Shown here one piece after another: positions 22,654 to 31,000 of a stretch of 45,381 nt of DNA. Made by a program: the position numbers and the translations under genes. Positions within the stretch are counted from its first letter, which is position 1. Each line of letters opens with the position of its first letter. Origin of the DNA: Candidatus Melainabacteria bacterium (GTDB lineage Bacteria; Cyanobacteriota; Vampirovibrionia; LMEP-6097); NCBI GenBank assembly GCA_018695135.1, contig JABHOV010000101.1:1-45381 (forward strand). Reading direction: 5' to 3'. The notes under the pieces were generated by a model. That model saw nothing but the letters and a program-made list of their open reading frames with translations, was not told the DNA's origin and ran no database searches.

Positions 22654-22754
22654 TATCAACACCGGGTCGTAACGCTGTAACGAAACGTTACGGTGTTATC
22701 ACCCGGTGTTGATAATGTAACGAAATGTTACAGCGTTACGACCCGGTGTTGATA
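22654..22754. repeat. One left arm with two competing right arms (CACCGGGTCGTAACG palindrome)
   Basis: The left arm 22654-22681 (TATCAACACCGGGTCGTAAC...) is a perfect 28-base complement of 22727-22754. It is also a good partial complement of 22687-22714, a tandem relative of the right arm 40 bases earlier. Two mutually exclusive hairpins are therefore possible. It lies between the end of the glycosyltransferase gene and the start of the 422-aa gene, both on the minus strand. The 22575-22806 gap contains nothing else except the hairpin below. Confidence 0.75.
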
Positions 22755-22760
22755 TAGGGT

Positions 22761-22805
22761 AGAGTTGTTGTGTAACGCAGCTATTGGGCATTACCCGACA
22801 ACTCT
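22761..22805 (-). terminator. Hairpin after the processive glycosyltransferase gene
   Basis: AGAGTTGT (22761-22768) pairs with ACAACTCT (22798-22805), enclosing the minus-strand core CCCAATAGCTGCGTTACA. It is thus a minimal member of the CTGCGTTA repeat family placed two bases beyond the gene's stop. No T-run follows, so a termination role is only likely by position. Confidence 0.4.
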
Positions 22806-22806
22806 A

Positions 22807-24177
22807 TTACCCGAGTTTGGGACTACGTGCCCAAGTCCCAACACTCCTACTAAAAAGAATCTTGCGATAAGTCATCATGATAACCACATTCCAGCTCAGT
22901 AAAATATAGGTAATTCCCACTAATGTATTACCAAGAGCTTCAAAGACTTTTTGTTCTTTATAAATGCGCAAGCCATTAAACATTGAAACACCAATAATGA
23001 TTGTTAAGCAGATACTTAAATACATCAATGAAGTTAGATAGGTCTCACGTCCATTGGCAAAACGAATCACCTCATAAATCACGTCTAGTGATAACCAAAG
23101 AGGGATACTAAATTCTCCTAAGAAAAATAAAGTATCAAAAATTTGATTCAAAGTTAAATTACCTGGCTTGAGTAGTTGCAAGAAATAATTGAGATATCTT
23201 CTCATGCTACCTTCAGCCCAGCGACGGCGTTGCTTGATAAAACCATCAAGAGTAGTTACTGCTTCTTCGTAGACTTGGTTTTCTGGACTAAAACGAATGT
23301 CCCAACCATTGACATGTAGGCATGTAGAAAGATCAAGATCATCTGTGATTGTTTCTTCGTTCCAACCACCAACATCTTCAAGCGCCTCTCGTTTAATTAA
23401 TTGTCCATTACCGCGTAATTCAACAGAGCCGCGGATACTATCTCTGCCCATTTGCAAATAAGTGTCCATTGCATATTCGTGAAGTTGTTGACGCGCTAGT
23501 AGGTTTGCTTCTGGGTTGGAGATTACTTTTTGTGCTTGGACGGCAGCAACTAGCGGGTCGTCTAGGTAAGCAACAATATTGTCGATGAAGCCTTCTTCGA
23601 TTACCGCATCAGCATCTAATACAAGGATTACTTCTCCTGCAGAGACTTTGAGCGCATCATTGAGTGCGGCAGCTTTGCCAGGAAAAGCATCTTGTGGTCT
23701 GTTAATGGCAATGATTTTACCGTTGGAGTTTTTAGCCTTGGTGTCAATGATCTCTTGAGTTTTGTCTTGGCTTCTATCGTTGATTATATAGATTTGCAAG
23801 TCTGCATAATTAAGTTGCATTAATCTATCGAGAGTTGAGGCGATTACGGTCTCTTCATTGTGCGCAGAAATAAAAATATCAATGCTTGGTTTGTATGTTC
23901 CACTCAATTCACGAGGATTGCGGCGTCTATGATACTGTGCAACAAAAATAAAAATTGCATGGAAAATCATTAGCATAATCATCATGCCAAGTAGAGTTAA
24001 GGACACATCAGAAGGCAACTTGTCGAGATATTTATTCGGAAGTAATTCTTCAAGGGCTTTGATGAGCAGCCATATCCCAGCAATGATTCCAAATAGCGCA
24101 AAACGGTCCTTGTTATTTCCTTGCCAGAAATTGAAGATTCTTAATTTGTGTGATTTGTTTTTTTTGAGCACTTTCAT
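22807..24177 (-). CDS. Processive family 2 glycosyltransferase (cellulose synthase/PNAG synthase type)
   Basis: The 456-residue membrane enzyme polymerises a sugar from a nucleotide donor at the inner membrane. Two N-terminal spans (FALFGIIAGIWLLIKAL, LLGMMIMLMIFHAIFIF) precede the GT2 domain with IFISAHNEE, VLDADAV (DxD), TDDLDLS (the catalytic TED position reads TDD) and QRRRWAEGS (QxxRW). Several spans follow, ending VGITYILLSWNVVIMMTY. This architecture fits IcaA/PgaC, BcsA or hyaluronan synthase relatives; the product cannot be told. I start at ATG 24177, which overlaps the stop of the LCP gene as ATGA, a sign of translational coupling. A longer frame adds 18 residues. No bcsB/pgaAB partner is nearby. 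Confidence 0.85.
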   Translation of the reverse strand: MKVLKKNKSHKLRIFNFWQGNNKDRFALFGIIAGIWLLIKALEELLPNKYLDKLPSDVSLTLLGMMIMLMIFHAIFIFVAQYHRRRNPRELSGTYKPSIDIFISAHNEETVIASTLDRLMQLNYADLQIYIINDRSQDKTQEIIDTKAKNSNGKIIAINRPQDAFPGKAAALNDALKVSAGEVILVLDADAVIEEGFIDNIVAYLDDPLVAAVQAQKVISNPEANLLARQQLHEYAMDTYLQMGRDSIRGSVELRGNGQLIKREALEDVGGWNEETITDDLDLSTCLHVNGWDIRFSPENQVYEEAVTTLDGFIKQRRRWAEGSMRRYLNYFLQLLKPGNLTLNQIFDTLFFLGEFSIPLWLSLDVIYEVIRFANGRETYLTSLMYLSICLTIIIGVSMFNGLRIYKEQKVFEALGNTLVGITYILLSWNVVIMMTYRKILFSRSVGTWARSPKLG

Positions 24178-25085
24178 TCTTGTTTTATTTCTTTCACCAT
24201 AGTTCTGAGTTCTGGATATTTTGGTAACCAAGAACCATCACTGCCGAAGCTGCCAGGTACTATATAGCTTTTGAAATCCCAAGCATCTTCTCTATTATTT
24301 GAGCTTGGTAATAAAGATCTTAGCAAAGTTCCTAGTTCAAACAACTCCCTGAAGCTCAAGTCGGTAGTAAATGTCTGTCCGGCCTTAAGTAAAATGCTTG
24401 GCATTTTGAAGATCATTGCTGGTTCCGAGAGGCGCTTGAGCGCTGCCCTAAAGAAAATATGTTGTCTTTCAATACGACCAATATCACCCTTGTCGATATT
24501 TCTATATCTCAAGAAATTCATAATTTGTGCACCTTTTAATTCTTGCAGTCCGGCTTTGATTTCTATATGAAGGTTGGCTTTAGAATCATGATATTGCATA
24601 TCAACTGGTACAAAAACTTTGACTGGTCCAATAGTTTCTAATAATTCGATAGTAGATTTCATGCTGAAGACAATTACGTGATCAATTTTTAATTTCAATA
24701 GCTTTTGTACCGCTCGCTTACTGAGTTTGTAGCCACCAAGTTGATTGGCTGAATTGATTCTATGGATGTCTTTATATTTTTTCAGCACGACATGTGTGTC
24801 TCGAGGGATGCTAATGATGGAGACTTGTTTGGTAAAAGGATTAAAATTCACTACTACAATTACATCTGACCTGCCGCTCCAACCTTCTAATTTGCCAGGA
24901 ATAAGCGAATCGGCTCCTAGGATCATGATATTGAGCTGCTCTTCAAGTTTGATAGCGCCTGGTTGATCGATTTGCTCTATCGGCTGCTCTGGTTGGAGCT
25001 CTGGCTCTTTTAAATAAATGAAGTAACTAGCAGTAAGCAACATAATGCAGCAGCCCAGAATTAGAATTGTGTGATTTTGCTTCAC
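24174..25085 (-). CDS. LytR-CpsA-Psr (LCP) family protein
   Basis: LCP enzymes transfer polyprenyl-linked glycopolymers onto peptidoglycan outside the cytoplasmic membrane. The 303-residue protein has an N-terminal anchor (TILILGCCIMLLTASYFIYL). The LCP domain then shows NIMILGADS, GRSDVIVVVNFNP, VSIISIPRDTHV (with the conserved Arg-Asp), INSANQLGG and a MNFLRYRNIDKGDIGRIERQ block containing the conserved arginines. It overlaps the following glycosyltransferase start by four bases, so the two are co-translated. This pairing suggests that the polymer made by the GT2 enzyme, or another cell-wall glycan, is attached to the wall. Confidence 0.88.
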   Translation of the reverse strand: MKQNHTILILGCCIMLLTASYFIYLKEPELQPEQPIEQIDQPGAIKLEEQLNIMILGADSLIPGKLEGWSGRSDVIVVVNFNPFTKQVSIISIPRDTHVVLKKYKDIHRINSANQLGGYKLSKRAVQKLLKLKIDHVIVFSMKSTIELLETIGPVKVFVPVDMQYHDSKANLHIEIKAGLQELKGAQIMNFLRYRNIDKGDIGRIERQHIFFRAALKRLSEPAMIFKMPSILLKAGQTFTTDLSFRELFELGTLLRSLLPSSNNREDAWDFKSYIVPGSFGSDGSWLPKYPELRTMVKEIKQE

Positions 25086-25164
25086 CCAGATAGTTTAGCA
25101 GTAGTAGACTAGCAAGAGAACATTAGCTAACAGGTCTAATAAGTCTGGTATATAATGATAGAGA

Positions 25165-25920
25165 ATGAAATCAACCCTGAAATTAATAGCGATATTACTT
25201 GTAGTTTTATGTAGCTCAACAGCCTGTATTGATATCAAAAAAATGATCGGACTGGATACGTCTATTGTTGACTTCCCACCAGGTGATTATCCAGGTACGG
25301 CTAGATTGATCACCAACGGTGAGGCTGCTGAAGTTGCAGAACTTATCAAAGTGACTTTTTTACCAAAATCAATGGACCTAAAAGACGGCATTGGTGTTTT
25401 GCAAATGCAGAACAATAGCCAAAGGTTTTTTTGGCGCACCGATGGTAATAATACAGATTCTTGGAATGTTTTGTTTCATAAGGACCAGAACCTCTATACT
25501 AGTCTGGAAGAGAGCTTCGAGTTTGATGGTTTAATTAAAGCCACTGAGATTCAAAATATTCTTGAAGGTAGATTGCATATTAATAACAGTTCTGTGATTC
25601 GTGATTATTTCATTGAAGGCTCGCAAGTTTTTCCACCATCGATTATTCCAGGGAAAGATGCTCTTGAAGTTAAAGCCGGTGATGAGTTCTCTATTAATGT
25701 TGCCAAGATAGGTGATGATGAAGAGGCGATCAAGGTTTTTTACAAATCTGCAGAGACCAAGAAATTAGAAAAAATGGAAATTCTTAAATTAGCAAGAAAC
25801 GATGAAGGGATTCAATTATTCTTTGCTACTGATAAAAAAATGAAGAAGGGAGCTTATACTCTTTATTTTGAAAGAGGCGCAGAATACAAGAGTAATACAA
25901 TCAGTTTTACCGTCATATAG
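25165..25920 (+). CDS. Putative lipoprotein, 251 aa
   Basis: The first residues MKSTLKLIAILLVVLCSSTAC form a type II signal peptide with a lipobox-like SSTAC ending at Cys21, so the mature protein is probably lipid-anchored. The rest is beta-rich (for example VEAGDEFSIN-like stretches and a final YTLYFERGAEYKSNTISFTV) and may form immunoglobulin-like sandwich domains. The C-terminal part from about residue 165 resembles one. No enzyme motif. TATAAT at 25151-25156 is eight bases before the ATG, with no good ribosome site. Divergent from the LCP gene. The ligand or partner is unknown. Confidence 0.65.
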   Translation: MKSTLKLIAILLVVLCSSTACIDIKKMIGLDTSIVDFPPGDYPGTARLITNGEAAEVAELIKVTFLPKSMDLKDGIGVLQMQNNSQRFFWRTDGNNTDSWNVLFHKDQNLYTSLEESFEFDGLIKATEIQNILEGRLHINNSSVIRDYFIEGSQVFPPSIIPGKDALEVKAGDEFSINVAKIGDDEEAIKVFYKSAETKKLEKMEILKLARNDEGIQLFFATDKKMKKGAYTLYFERGAEYKSNTISFTVI

Positions 25921-25989
25921 TATTACGGATTTGTGCATAGTGCTATGATTAGCAGCGTTAAGTAGCAGAAGGAGTTTCAGGAGATTTAA

Positions 25990-26946
25990 ATGAAGATTGC
26001 TGTAGTAGGATGCGGTCATTGGGGCAAGAACTTAGTTCGCAATTTTAGTGAGCTTGGTGTTTTGGCGCATGTTTGTGATCAAAACCCTAGCACTGTTGAA
26101 TATATCAAAAAGCATTATCGAGGCGTAGAAGTCACTGATTCTATTGACGAGCTGCTGGCAAGAGATGATATAGATGGTTTGGTTATTGCAACTCCTGCTA
26201 GTACTCATTATGAATTAGCACGTAAGTCTCTTCTTGCTGGCAAGAATGTCTATGTAGAAAAACCACTGGCACAAAATTTTAGTGAAGCTGAAGAGTTGCA
26301 CAGTATCGCTCAAGAGAGAGATATTGTTTTGATGGTTGGACATTTACTTTTGTATCATCCAGCTGTAAACAAACTCAAAAGCTTGATTGAATCCGGTGAG
26401 CTTGGACAAATTAATTATCTCAATTCTGATAGACGCAACTTCAATCCTAATCATAGAAATGATTCTGACGTGATGTGGGACCTTGCACCGCATGATCTTT
26501 CGATGATGTCTTATATACTTTCTGCTGAACCTACCGATGTTCTTGCTGCTCGCGCTTGGGCGAGTGATGACGATGGAGTGATTGATGTAGTTCATTTGGA
26601 CATGCTGTTCCCAAACAATATCGGTGCACATATCCACAACAGTTGGCTAGATCCTCAAAAACAAGCTCTTTTGACAGTTAATGGCAGCAAAAAAACAGCC
26701 GTGCTTAATGACGTCTTCAAAGAAAACAAATTAGAAATTTATAGTCGTAACGCTGATGGTTCCTTGACTGTAGAGAAACCAGTTTATTCTAATGATGAAC
26801 CACTTAGGCTTGAGTGTAAGCATTTCCTTGACTGTATTGAAAACAAAGCGGTGCCAACCAGTGATGGAAATAATGGCTCTCAAATTGTTAGAACTTTAGA
26901 ACGATGCCAAAAAATGATGTGCGTTGGGACTCTGAGTCCAGCATGA
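25990..26946 (+). CDS. Gfo/Idh/MocA-family NAD(P)-dependent sugar oxidoreductase
   Basis: The 318-residue protein has an N-terminal Rossmann fold with VVGCGHWGKNLVRNF (GxGxxG-type) and the family motif YVEKPLAQNFSEAEEL, in which EKP is the conserved catalytic-domain lysine motif. VMWDLAPHDLSMM matches the conserved histidine region of the C-terminal domain. These enzymes oxidise or reduce sugars, often UDP-sugars in polysaccharide pathways (WbpB/WlbA type). The sugar is not predictable. A good ribosome site (CAGGAG) precedes ATG 25990. Its stop overlaps the start of the ComEA-like gene as ATGA, so the two are one operon. Confidence 0.87.
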   Translation: MKIAVVGCGHWGKNLVRNFSELGVLAHVCDQNPSTVEYIKKHYRGVEVTDSIDELLARDDIDGLVIATPASTHYELARKSLLAGKNVYVEKPLAQNFSEAEELHSIAQERDIVLMVGHLLLYHPAVNKLKSLIESGELGQINYLNSDRRNFNPNHRNDSDVMWDLAPHDLSMMSYILSAEPTDVLAARAWASDDDGVIDVVHLDMLFPNNIGAHIHNSWLDPQKQALLTVNGSKKTAVLNDVFKENKLEIYSRNADGSLTVEKPVYSNDEPLRLECKHFLDCIENKAVPTSDGNNGSQIVRTLERCQKMMCVGTLSPA

Positions 26947-27266
26947 AAAAGCTAGCTTTGTGGATTTTATTGTTTGGCATTACTTTTAGTATTGGCATTT
27001 ATTTCAGTCGTGATTACAAATTTGAACACTATGCAATAGTACCGAAGTCTGATCTTGTGAAGCTTTATAAAATCAATCTCAACCTTGCTGACTGGCGTGA
27101 GTATGAGAATCTACCAGGCATCGGTCCAGCTTTAGCTCAGCGTATCGTCGATGATCGCGCTACTAACGGGCGCTTTAATACTATTGAGGACTTGAAAAGA
27201 GTGCCAGGGATTGGTGAAGTTAAGTATCTGGGATTGAGTGAGTATATAACTCTTGAAGTACAGTAA
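26943..27266 (+). CDS. ComEA-like helix-hairpin-helix protein with membrane anchor
   Basis: A 107-residue protein. One N-terminal membrane span (LALWILLFGITFSIGIYF) and a linker precede a tandem helix-hairpin-helix module: INLADWREYENLPGIGPALAQRIV and FNTIEDLKRVPGIGEVKY, with the two GIG turns that contact the DNA backbone. This is the ComEA plan, a membrane-bound double-strand DNA receptor for transformation. Native start ATG 26943 overlaps the previous stop (ATGA). ComEC or other competence genes are not in the window, though pilC is, so DNA uptake is an inference. Confidence 0.85.
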   Translation: MKKLALWILLFGITFSIGIYFSRDYKFEHYAIVPKSDLVKLYKINLNLADWREYENLPGIGPALAQRIVDDRATNGRFNTIEDLKRVPGIGEVKYLGLSEYITLEVQ

Positions 27267-27269
27267 CAG

Positions 27270-27462
27270 TTTCACTTTCAGTGAAACTGTGGTTGCGGCA
27301 TCAAAGATGCCTGGTTGCGTTCACTTTGTTCGCTGCTTGCGGTCGCTCTGCTCCCTGCCTCTTTTGACGTTGTGCACTGCAAGAGGCAGCGAAGCGCATC
27401 CAGAGAGCCTGTAAGGCGAACGCAAGCAGCGAACAAAGTGAGCGCAACCAGAGCCAAGGCTC
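27270..27462. repeat. GGTTGCG mini-hairpin array between comEA-like and sulfotransferase genes
   Basis: The 27267-27489 gap is repeat. It begins with hairpin GTTTCActttcaGTGAAAC, then GGTTGCG, hairpin GCATcaaagATGC, GGTTGCG, and an arm CACTTTGTTCGCTGCTTGCG that pairs perfectly with CGCAAGCAGCGAACAAAGTG near 27421-27442, closing with GCGCAACC. It shares modules with 3791-4023 and 45117-45314. A -10-like TAAAAT for the next gene sits just after it. Confidence 0.75.
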
Positions 27463-27489
27463 TACTGCTTTTATGCTAAAATAGCCAGA

Positions 27490-28464
27490 ATGGCGATCAA
27501 AGATCCCGTTATCATAATAGGCTGCCCCCGCTCCGGCACCACCATGCTTTTCAATATCCTTAACCAAAGTAAGGAATTGTTTACGCTTTATCGAGAGAGC
27601 TGGAATGTCATCAAAGGTGCTTATCACAAGGGCTTGCTTAATCCAATCGCGATTGATGATAGTTTGACAGTTGGAGATATGACTCCGGAGCTCAAAGAAT
27701 ATCTTTTGGATCAATTTAATAAATATAGTGTCAACAATGAAGCACTTTCTTATTGGATTATTAATCACCTCAAGATCAGAGGCTTGACGCATCATTTGCC
27801 AATTCCAAATCCATTAGTAACACCACTTAAATTATGGAATGCATTTGTCAAGGATGTTTTTGTTGGAGACTACCGGCTGCTTGAAAAAACTCCGCGCAAT
27901 TGTTTTCGGGTGGCTTTTATGAATCAATTATTTCCTGATGCCAAGTTTGTTTTTATACAAAGAGAAGCTAACGCCAATATCAGCTCACTGATGGAAGGCT
28001 GGCGTAAGAACGCTTCTTGGATTAATCACCAGCGTTTTCCTGAACTGGATGACAGTGATTTTGCGATGAGCAACTTTGAATACAAGAAGTGGGAGTACGT
28101 CTTGCCACCGGGCTGGAGAGAATTTAATGCTAAGTCGCTTGAAGAGACTTGCGCCCATCAGTGGATTCAATCTAATAGCTATGCTCTTCGAGAGCTTGAT
28201 CAACTTGATCAGTCACGAGTGATCAAAATTAAGTATGAGGATTTAGTTGCTGATCCTGCAACTACTGTTAAATCCATTACTGACTTCATTGAAGTTCCTT
28301 ATGAAGGCAAATTAAAACAATACGCTGAGAAGCCACCGGTTGTTAGTAGTTCGATGTTTGAAAAACCACGAGAAGACAAGTGGAAGAAGAATCAAGAGGC
28401 GCTGGAGCGTATTCAACCTGTCATTGCGAGGAGCGCTAGCGACGTGGCAATCCAGACCAGATAA
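27490..28464 (+). CDS. Sulfotransferase family protein with repeat-derived C-terminal tail
   Basis: PAPS-dependent sulfotransferases move sulfate to hydroxyl or amino groups of sugars or lipids. The 324-residue protein has the 5'-phosphosulfate loop IIGCPRSGTTMLFNIL near residues 9-24 and a 3'-phosphate-binding region, FVFIQREANANISSL (R-x7-S pattern). The last ~15 codons (from about VIARSASDVAIQTR) and the stop lie in a GTCATTGCGAG-type repeat at 28420-28468, so the native end is altered. TAAAAT at 27477-27482 is seven bases from the ATG. It could modify surface glycans together with the second sulfotransferase at 30989-31759. Confidence 0.82.
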   Translation: MAIKDPVIIIGCPRSGTTMLFNILNQSKELFTLYRESWNVIKGAYHKGLLNPIAIDDSLTVGDMTPELKEYLLDQFNKYSVNNEALSYWIINHLKIRGLTHHLPIPNPLVTPLKLWNAFVKDVFVGDYRLLEKTPRNCFRVAFMNQLFPDAKFVFIQREANANISSLMEGWRKNASWINHQRFPELDDSDFAMSNFEYKKWEYVLPPGWREFNAKSLEETCAHQWIQSNSYALRELDQLDQSRVIKIKYEDLVADPATTVKSITDFIEVPYEGKLKQYAEKPPVVSSSMFEKPREDKWKKNQEALERIQPVIARSASDVAIQTR

Positions 28465-28468
28465 TGAC
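28420..28468. repeat. GTCATTGCGAGGAGC / GGCAATC repeat at the sulfotransferase 3' end
   Basis: An imperfect palindrome GTCATTGCGAGGAGCG...GACGTGGCAATCC...TAATGAC. This type (TCATTGCGAG...GTGGCAATC) is a well-known dispersed bacterial repeat, seen for example in Rickettsiales and Bacteroidetes. It encodes the last codons and stop of the sulfotransferase. Confidence 0.75.
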
Positions 28469-28507
28469 TTAATTTCGATCTCTAAACCATGTTACAATAA
28501 TAACAGA

Positions 28508-29743
28508 ATGATTAAAGGAGTAGACGATCAACGAAGATCAAATCTGCAAACCCAAGAGACGCGCTCAAGACTAGTAGAGGCTTTGGGTTCTACTAGGATA
28601 AACCGTTTACCAAGAGAGATAGCACGGCAAATTGCAAAAAGACCAAAGTCTTTTTCTGTTGATTCAAAAAAATATACTTTGAAACCTCGAGGACAATATT
28701 GGTGGTTAGATTCTTACTCGGCAGTAAAAAAGATTCCTCGTAAAAACTTCTTCGGTCAGGCTGGTGAGTGGCTAACAAGACCAATGGATAAACTTTTACA
28801 TAGTGGCACGTTTCAGCCAGAGAAAATGGCTGAGCTGAGGGCGCGTGTAGATCTTCCTTTGCGAGATAGGGATCCTCATTCAGTCTTGCAGCATCTTTAT
28901 AATCTAGGAGTTGAAGCTGTAGAACCTGTTGAAATTTGTTTCAAAGATAGAAGCCAAACTAAGTCAGCCAATGCACAAAACCATATCAAGGCAATTTATA
29001 TTCCTTCGCCTTTAAAAAAAACTAACGAAGAGCGAAGTGACAAAAAGGTCTTTGTTTATTGTCCTGGTCGCAGCGGGGGTATGGGTTATTTGAGTGATGT
29101 CGCTTTGAATCAAGCTTGGCTTGAAGGGGATGATGTCTTGTTATTGAGCTACCGGGGCTATGACACCAATATGATGGGTTATGATCCTAGTCAAGAATCT
29201 ATGGCAGATGATATTGATGCTGCGATTAATTTTTTGATATTAAAGAAGGATTACAAGCCTGAGGACATAAGCTTCACTGCTTGCTCTTTAGGGGTTGATG
29301 CCTTAATTAATACTCTTGCCAAGCGGGTTCAACGGCTTGCGGTAGTAGATACAAAAGAAAACTGGGGCCAGCTTGATCTACGTTGTCCCTTTAAGGATCT
29401 AGGATCGATTGCACGCGAAAGAGTCAAGCAAACTATCCCGTTACTTGGCGCTTTGTTACAATACCCGGTTTGGGCTGCTGTCAGAGAGAAGCCCCTCAAT
29501 CATCACGATAATTTGGATTTTGTTTATCCCTATGTTGAGTCTATGGATTTCTTGGCAAATATAGAAGGCGAGCAAAGCACCAGCGATGAACTGATACCAA
29601 GATGGCATACTGAAGCTAATTACAGCCGTGCTCGGGATTTAGTGAATAGGTCTAAGGGGATAGAGCCGGATGATAGAAAAGTGAGTTTGTTGCATTTGCC
29701 TGATGCTAATCATAGAGAGGTTTCTACTTATGTCAGGAATTGA
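28508..29743 (+). CDS. Alpha/beta-hydrolase-fold protein, 411 aa
   Basis: I start at ATG 28508, after a -10-like TACAAT (28493-28498). A longer frame upstream overlaps the sulfotransferase and includes repeat sequence. The N-terminal ~150 residues are basic and of unknown fold. From about 170 there is an alpha/beta hydrolase pattern: VFVYCPGRSGGMGY (oxyanion region), VLLLSYRGYDTNMMGYDPSQ, a nucleophile elbow ISFTACSLGVDALI (A-C-S-L-G instead of the usual GxSxG) and a late histidine, possibly in LPDANHREV. This is close to BEM46/Abhydrolase-type proteins of unknown substrate. The substitution of the first elbow glycine by alanine is common in that group, so activity is possible. Confidence 0.65.
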   Translation: MIKGVDDQRRSNLQTQETRSRLVEALGSTRINRLPREIARQIAKRPKSFSVDSKKYTLKPRGQYWWLDSYSAVKKIPRKNFFGQAGEWLTRPMDKLLHSGTFQPEKMAELRARVDLPLRDRDPHSVLQHLYNLGVEAVEPVEICFKDRSQTKSANAQNHIKAIYIPSPLKKTNEERSDKKVFVYCPGRSGGMGYLSDVALNQAWLEGDDVLLLSYRGYDTNMMGYDPSQESMADDIDAAINFLILKKDYKPEDISFTACSLGVDALINTLAKRVQRLAVVDTKENWGQLDLRCPFKDLGSIARERVKQTIPLLGALLQYPVWAAVREKPLNHHDNLDFVYPYVESMDFLANIEGEQSTSDELIPRWHTEANYSRARDLVNRSKGIEPDDRKVSLLHLPDANHREVSTYVRN

Positions 29744-29791
29744 ATGCTAGTTATTAACCTTTAATGATAGTTATACTTACGAAATACGTGG

Positions 29792-29797
29792 TATAAT
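29792..29797 (+). promoter_or_regulatory. -10 box (TATAAT) of AAA/DUF4143 ATPase 1
   Basis: TATAAT is six bases before ATG 29804, giving a leaderless transcript, with TTATAC at about 29771 as a possible -35. Confidence 0.45.
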
Positions 29798-29803
29798 ATC
29801 AAC

Positions 29804-31000
29804 ATGGACTGTCAAATTACGCGGTTACTGCCTCTGCCTGCTAAATCTAGCTTCTTCTTGTTTGGCCCAAGGCAGGTCGGCAAAAGTACTTTGATCAAAG
29901 CTTTGTTTCCCAAAACCAAAGCCTTATATTTTAATTTACTTGATAGAGAGTTGATAACTAGTCTGAGGCGCAGCTTGAAAAATTTTAGAGAGGCAATTAT
30001 TGCCAGAGATAAGGATCAAGTTACTCATGTCATTGTTGATGAGATTCAGAAATTACCAGAGCTGCTTGATGAGGTTCATTTCATCATGGAGGAAATGAAT
30101 AGACCTCCGTTTTTTATTCTTAGTGGTTCATCAGCAAGAAAATTGAAACAATCTGGTGTGAATATGCTGGGCGGAAGAGCTTTAAGTCTCAGACTTGGAG
30201 CTCTCAGCCATAAAGAAATTGAAGCGATGGAAGAATTCAAGGATGATAATTTCCCACTGGTTAAAATTCTTAAATATGGGACTTTGCCAGATATTTTTAC
30301 AGAGTTTGATCAAGACTTAGTAAAACTCAAACTCAAGTCCTATTACGATACTTATATCAAAGAAGAAATCAGAATAGAAGCCTTGGTACGCAATTTGGAT
30401 GCTTTTAGTATTTTTTTGGAGATGGCGGCAGAGGATAATGGTAACTTAATTAATTACTCCAATCTGGCTCAGGATACAGGAGTGAGCCATGTGACAATCA
30501 AGGAATATTACCAAATTTTGATTGATACTTTGATGGGTTTTTATTTAAGACCTTATACCAAATCTAAGCGCAAGCGCCTTGTCAAAAGTCCTAAGTTTTA
30601 TTTCTTTGATACTGGCGTTGTTAGAACTATTCAGGGATCCTTGTCACTAGATTTAGATTATGGAACTGATGAATTTGGTAGATGCTTCGAACATTTTTTA
30701 ATTAGAGAGATTATTCTTTTGTCGTCTTATGCTAATAAGGATTATAGTTTCTATTTTTATAGAACAGAAGCAGGAGCAGAGGTTGATTTAATCGTGGAAA
30801 AACCAAATGAAGAGATATTAGCAATCGAGATTAAGTCTAATTCAAACCCCAAGTTGAAAAACCTCAGGGGGTTAAAGTCTTTTCAATCAATTAATCCTCA
30901 AGCTAAGCTTTATTGTGTTTCTCTTGCTAAACATAGAAGAGAAGAGTCTGGTATTTTGATTCTTCCTTGGAGAGAGATCTTTGCTGAGTTAGACCTTTAG
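29804..31000 (+). CDS. AAA+ ATPase with DUF4143 domain (copy 1)
   Basis: A 398-residue protein of the AAA_14/DUF4143 family. The P-loop GPRQVGKS is at residues 21-28, Walker B is VTHVIVDEIQKLPELL near 70-85, and sensor-1-like ILSGSSARKL follows with GRALSLRLGAL. A winged-helix-like segment (NLAQDTGVSHVTIKEYYQIL) leads to the C-terminal PD-(D/E)XK-like part (FYFYRTEAGAEVDLIVE, EILAIEIKSN). The family is common, variable and often located in defence or accessory regions; its function is unresolved. Its 3' end overlaps the convergent sulfotransferase by 12 bases. A second relative is at 41305-42489, with clearly different sequence. Confidence 0.87.
   Translation: MDCQITRLLPLPAKSSFFLFGPRQVGKSTLIKALFPKTKALYFNLLDRELITSLRRSLKNFREAIIARDKDQVTHVIVDEIQKLPELLDEVHFIMEEMNRPPFFILSGSSARKLKQSGVNMLGGRALSLRLGALSHKEIEAMEEFKDDNFPLVKILKYGTLPDIFTEFDQDLVKLKLKSYYDTYIKEEIRIEALVRNLDAFSIFLEMAAEDNGNLINYSNLAQDTGVSHVTIKEYYQILIDTLMGFYLRPYTKSKRKRLVKSPKFYFFDTGVVRTIQGSLSLDLDYGTDEFGRCFEHFLIREIILLSSYANKDYSFYFYRTEAGAEVDLIVEKPNEEILAIEIKSNSNPKLKNLRGLKSFQSINPQAKLYCVSLAKHRREESGILILPWREIFAELDL

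Noticed and set aside
27301-27795. 164-codon minus-strand frame
   Set aside because: Opposite the sulfotransferase start and the GGTTGCG array; low similarity to any protein pattern.
28340-28507. Upstream extension of the hydrolase frame
   Set aside because: Overlaps the sulfotransferase and the repeat at its end; ATG 28508 after a TACAAT box is the better start.
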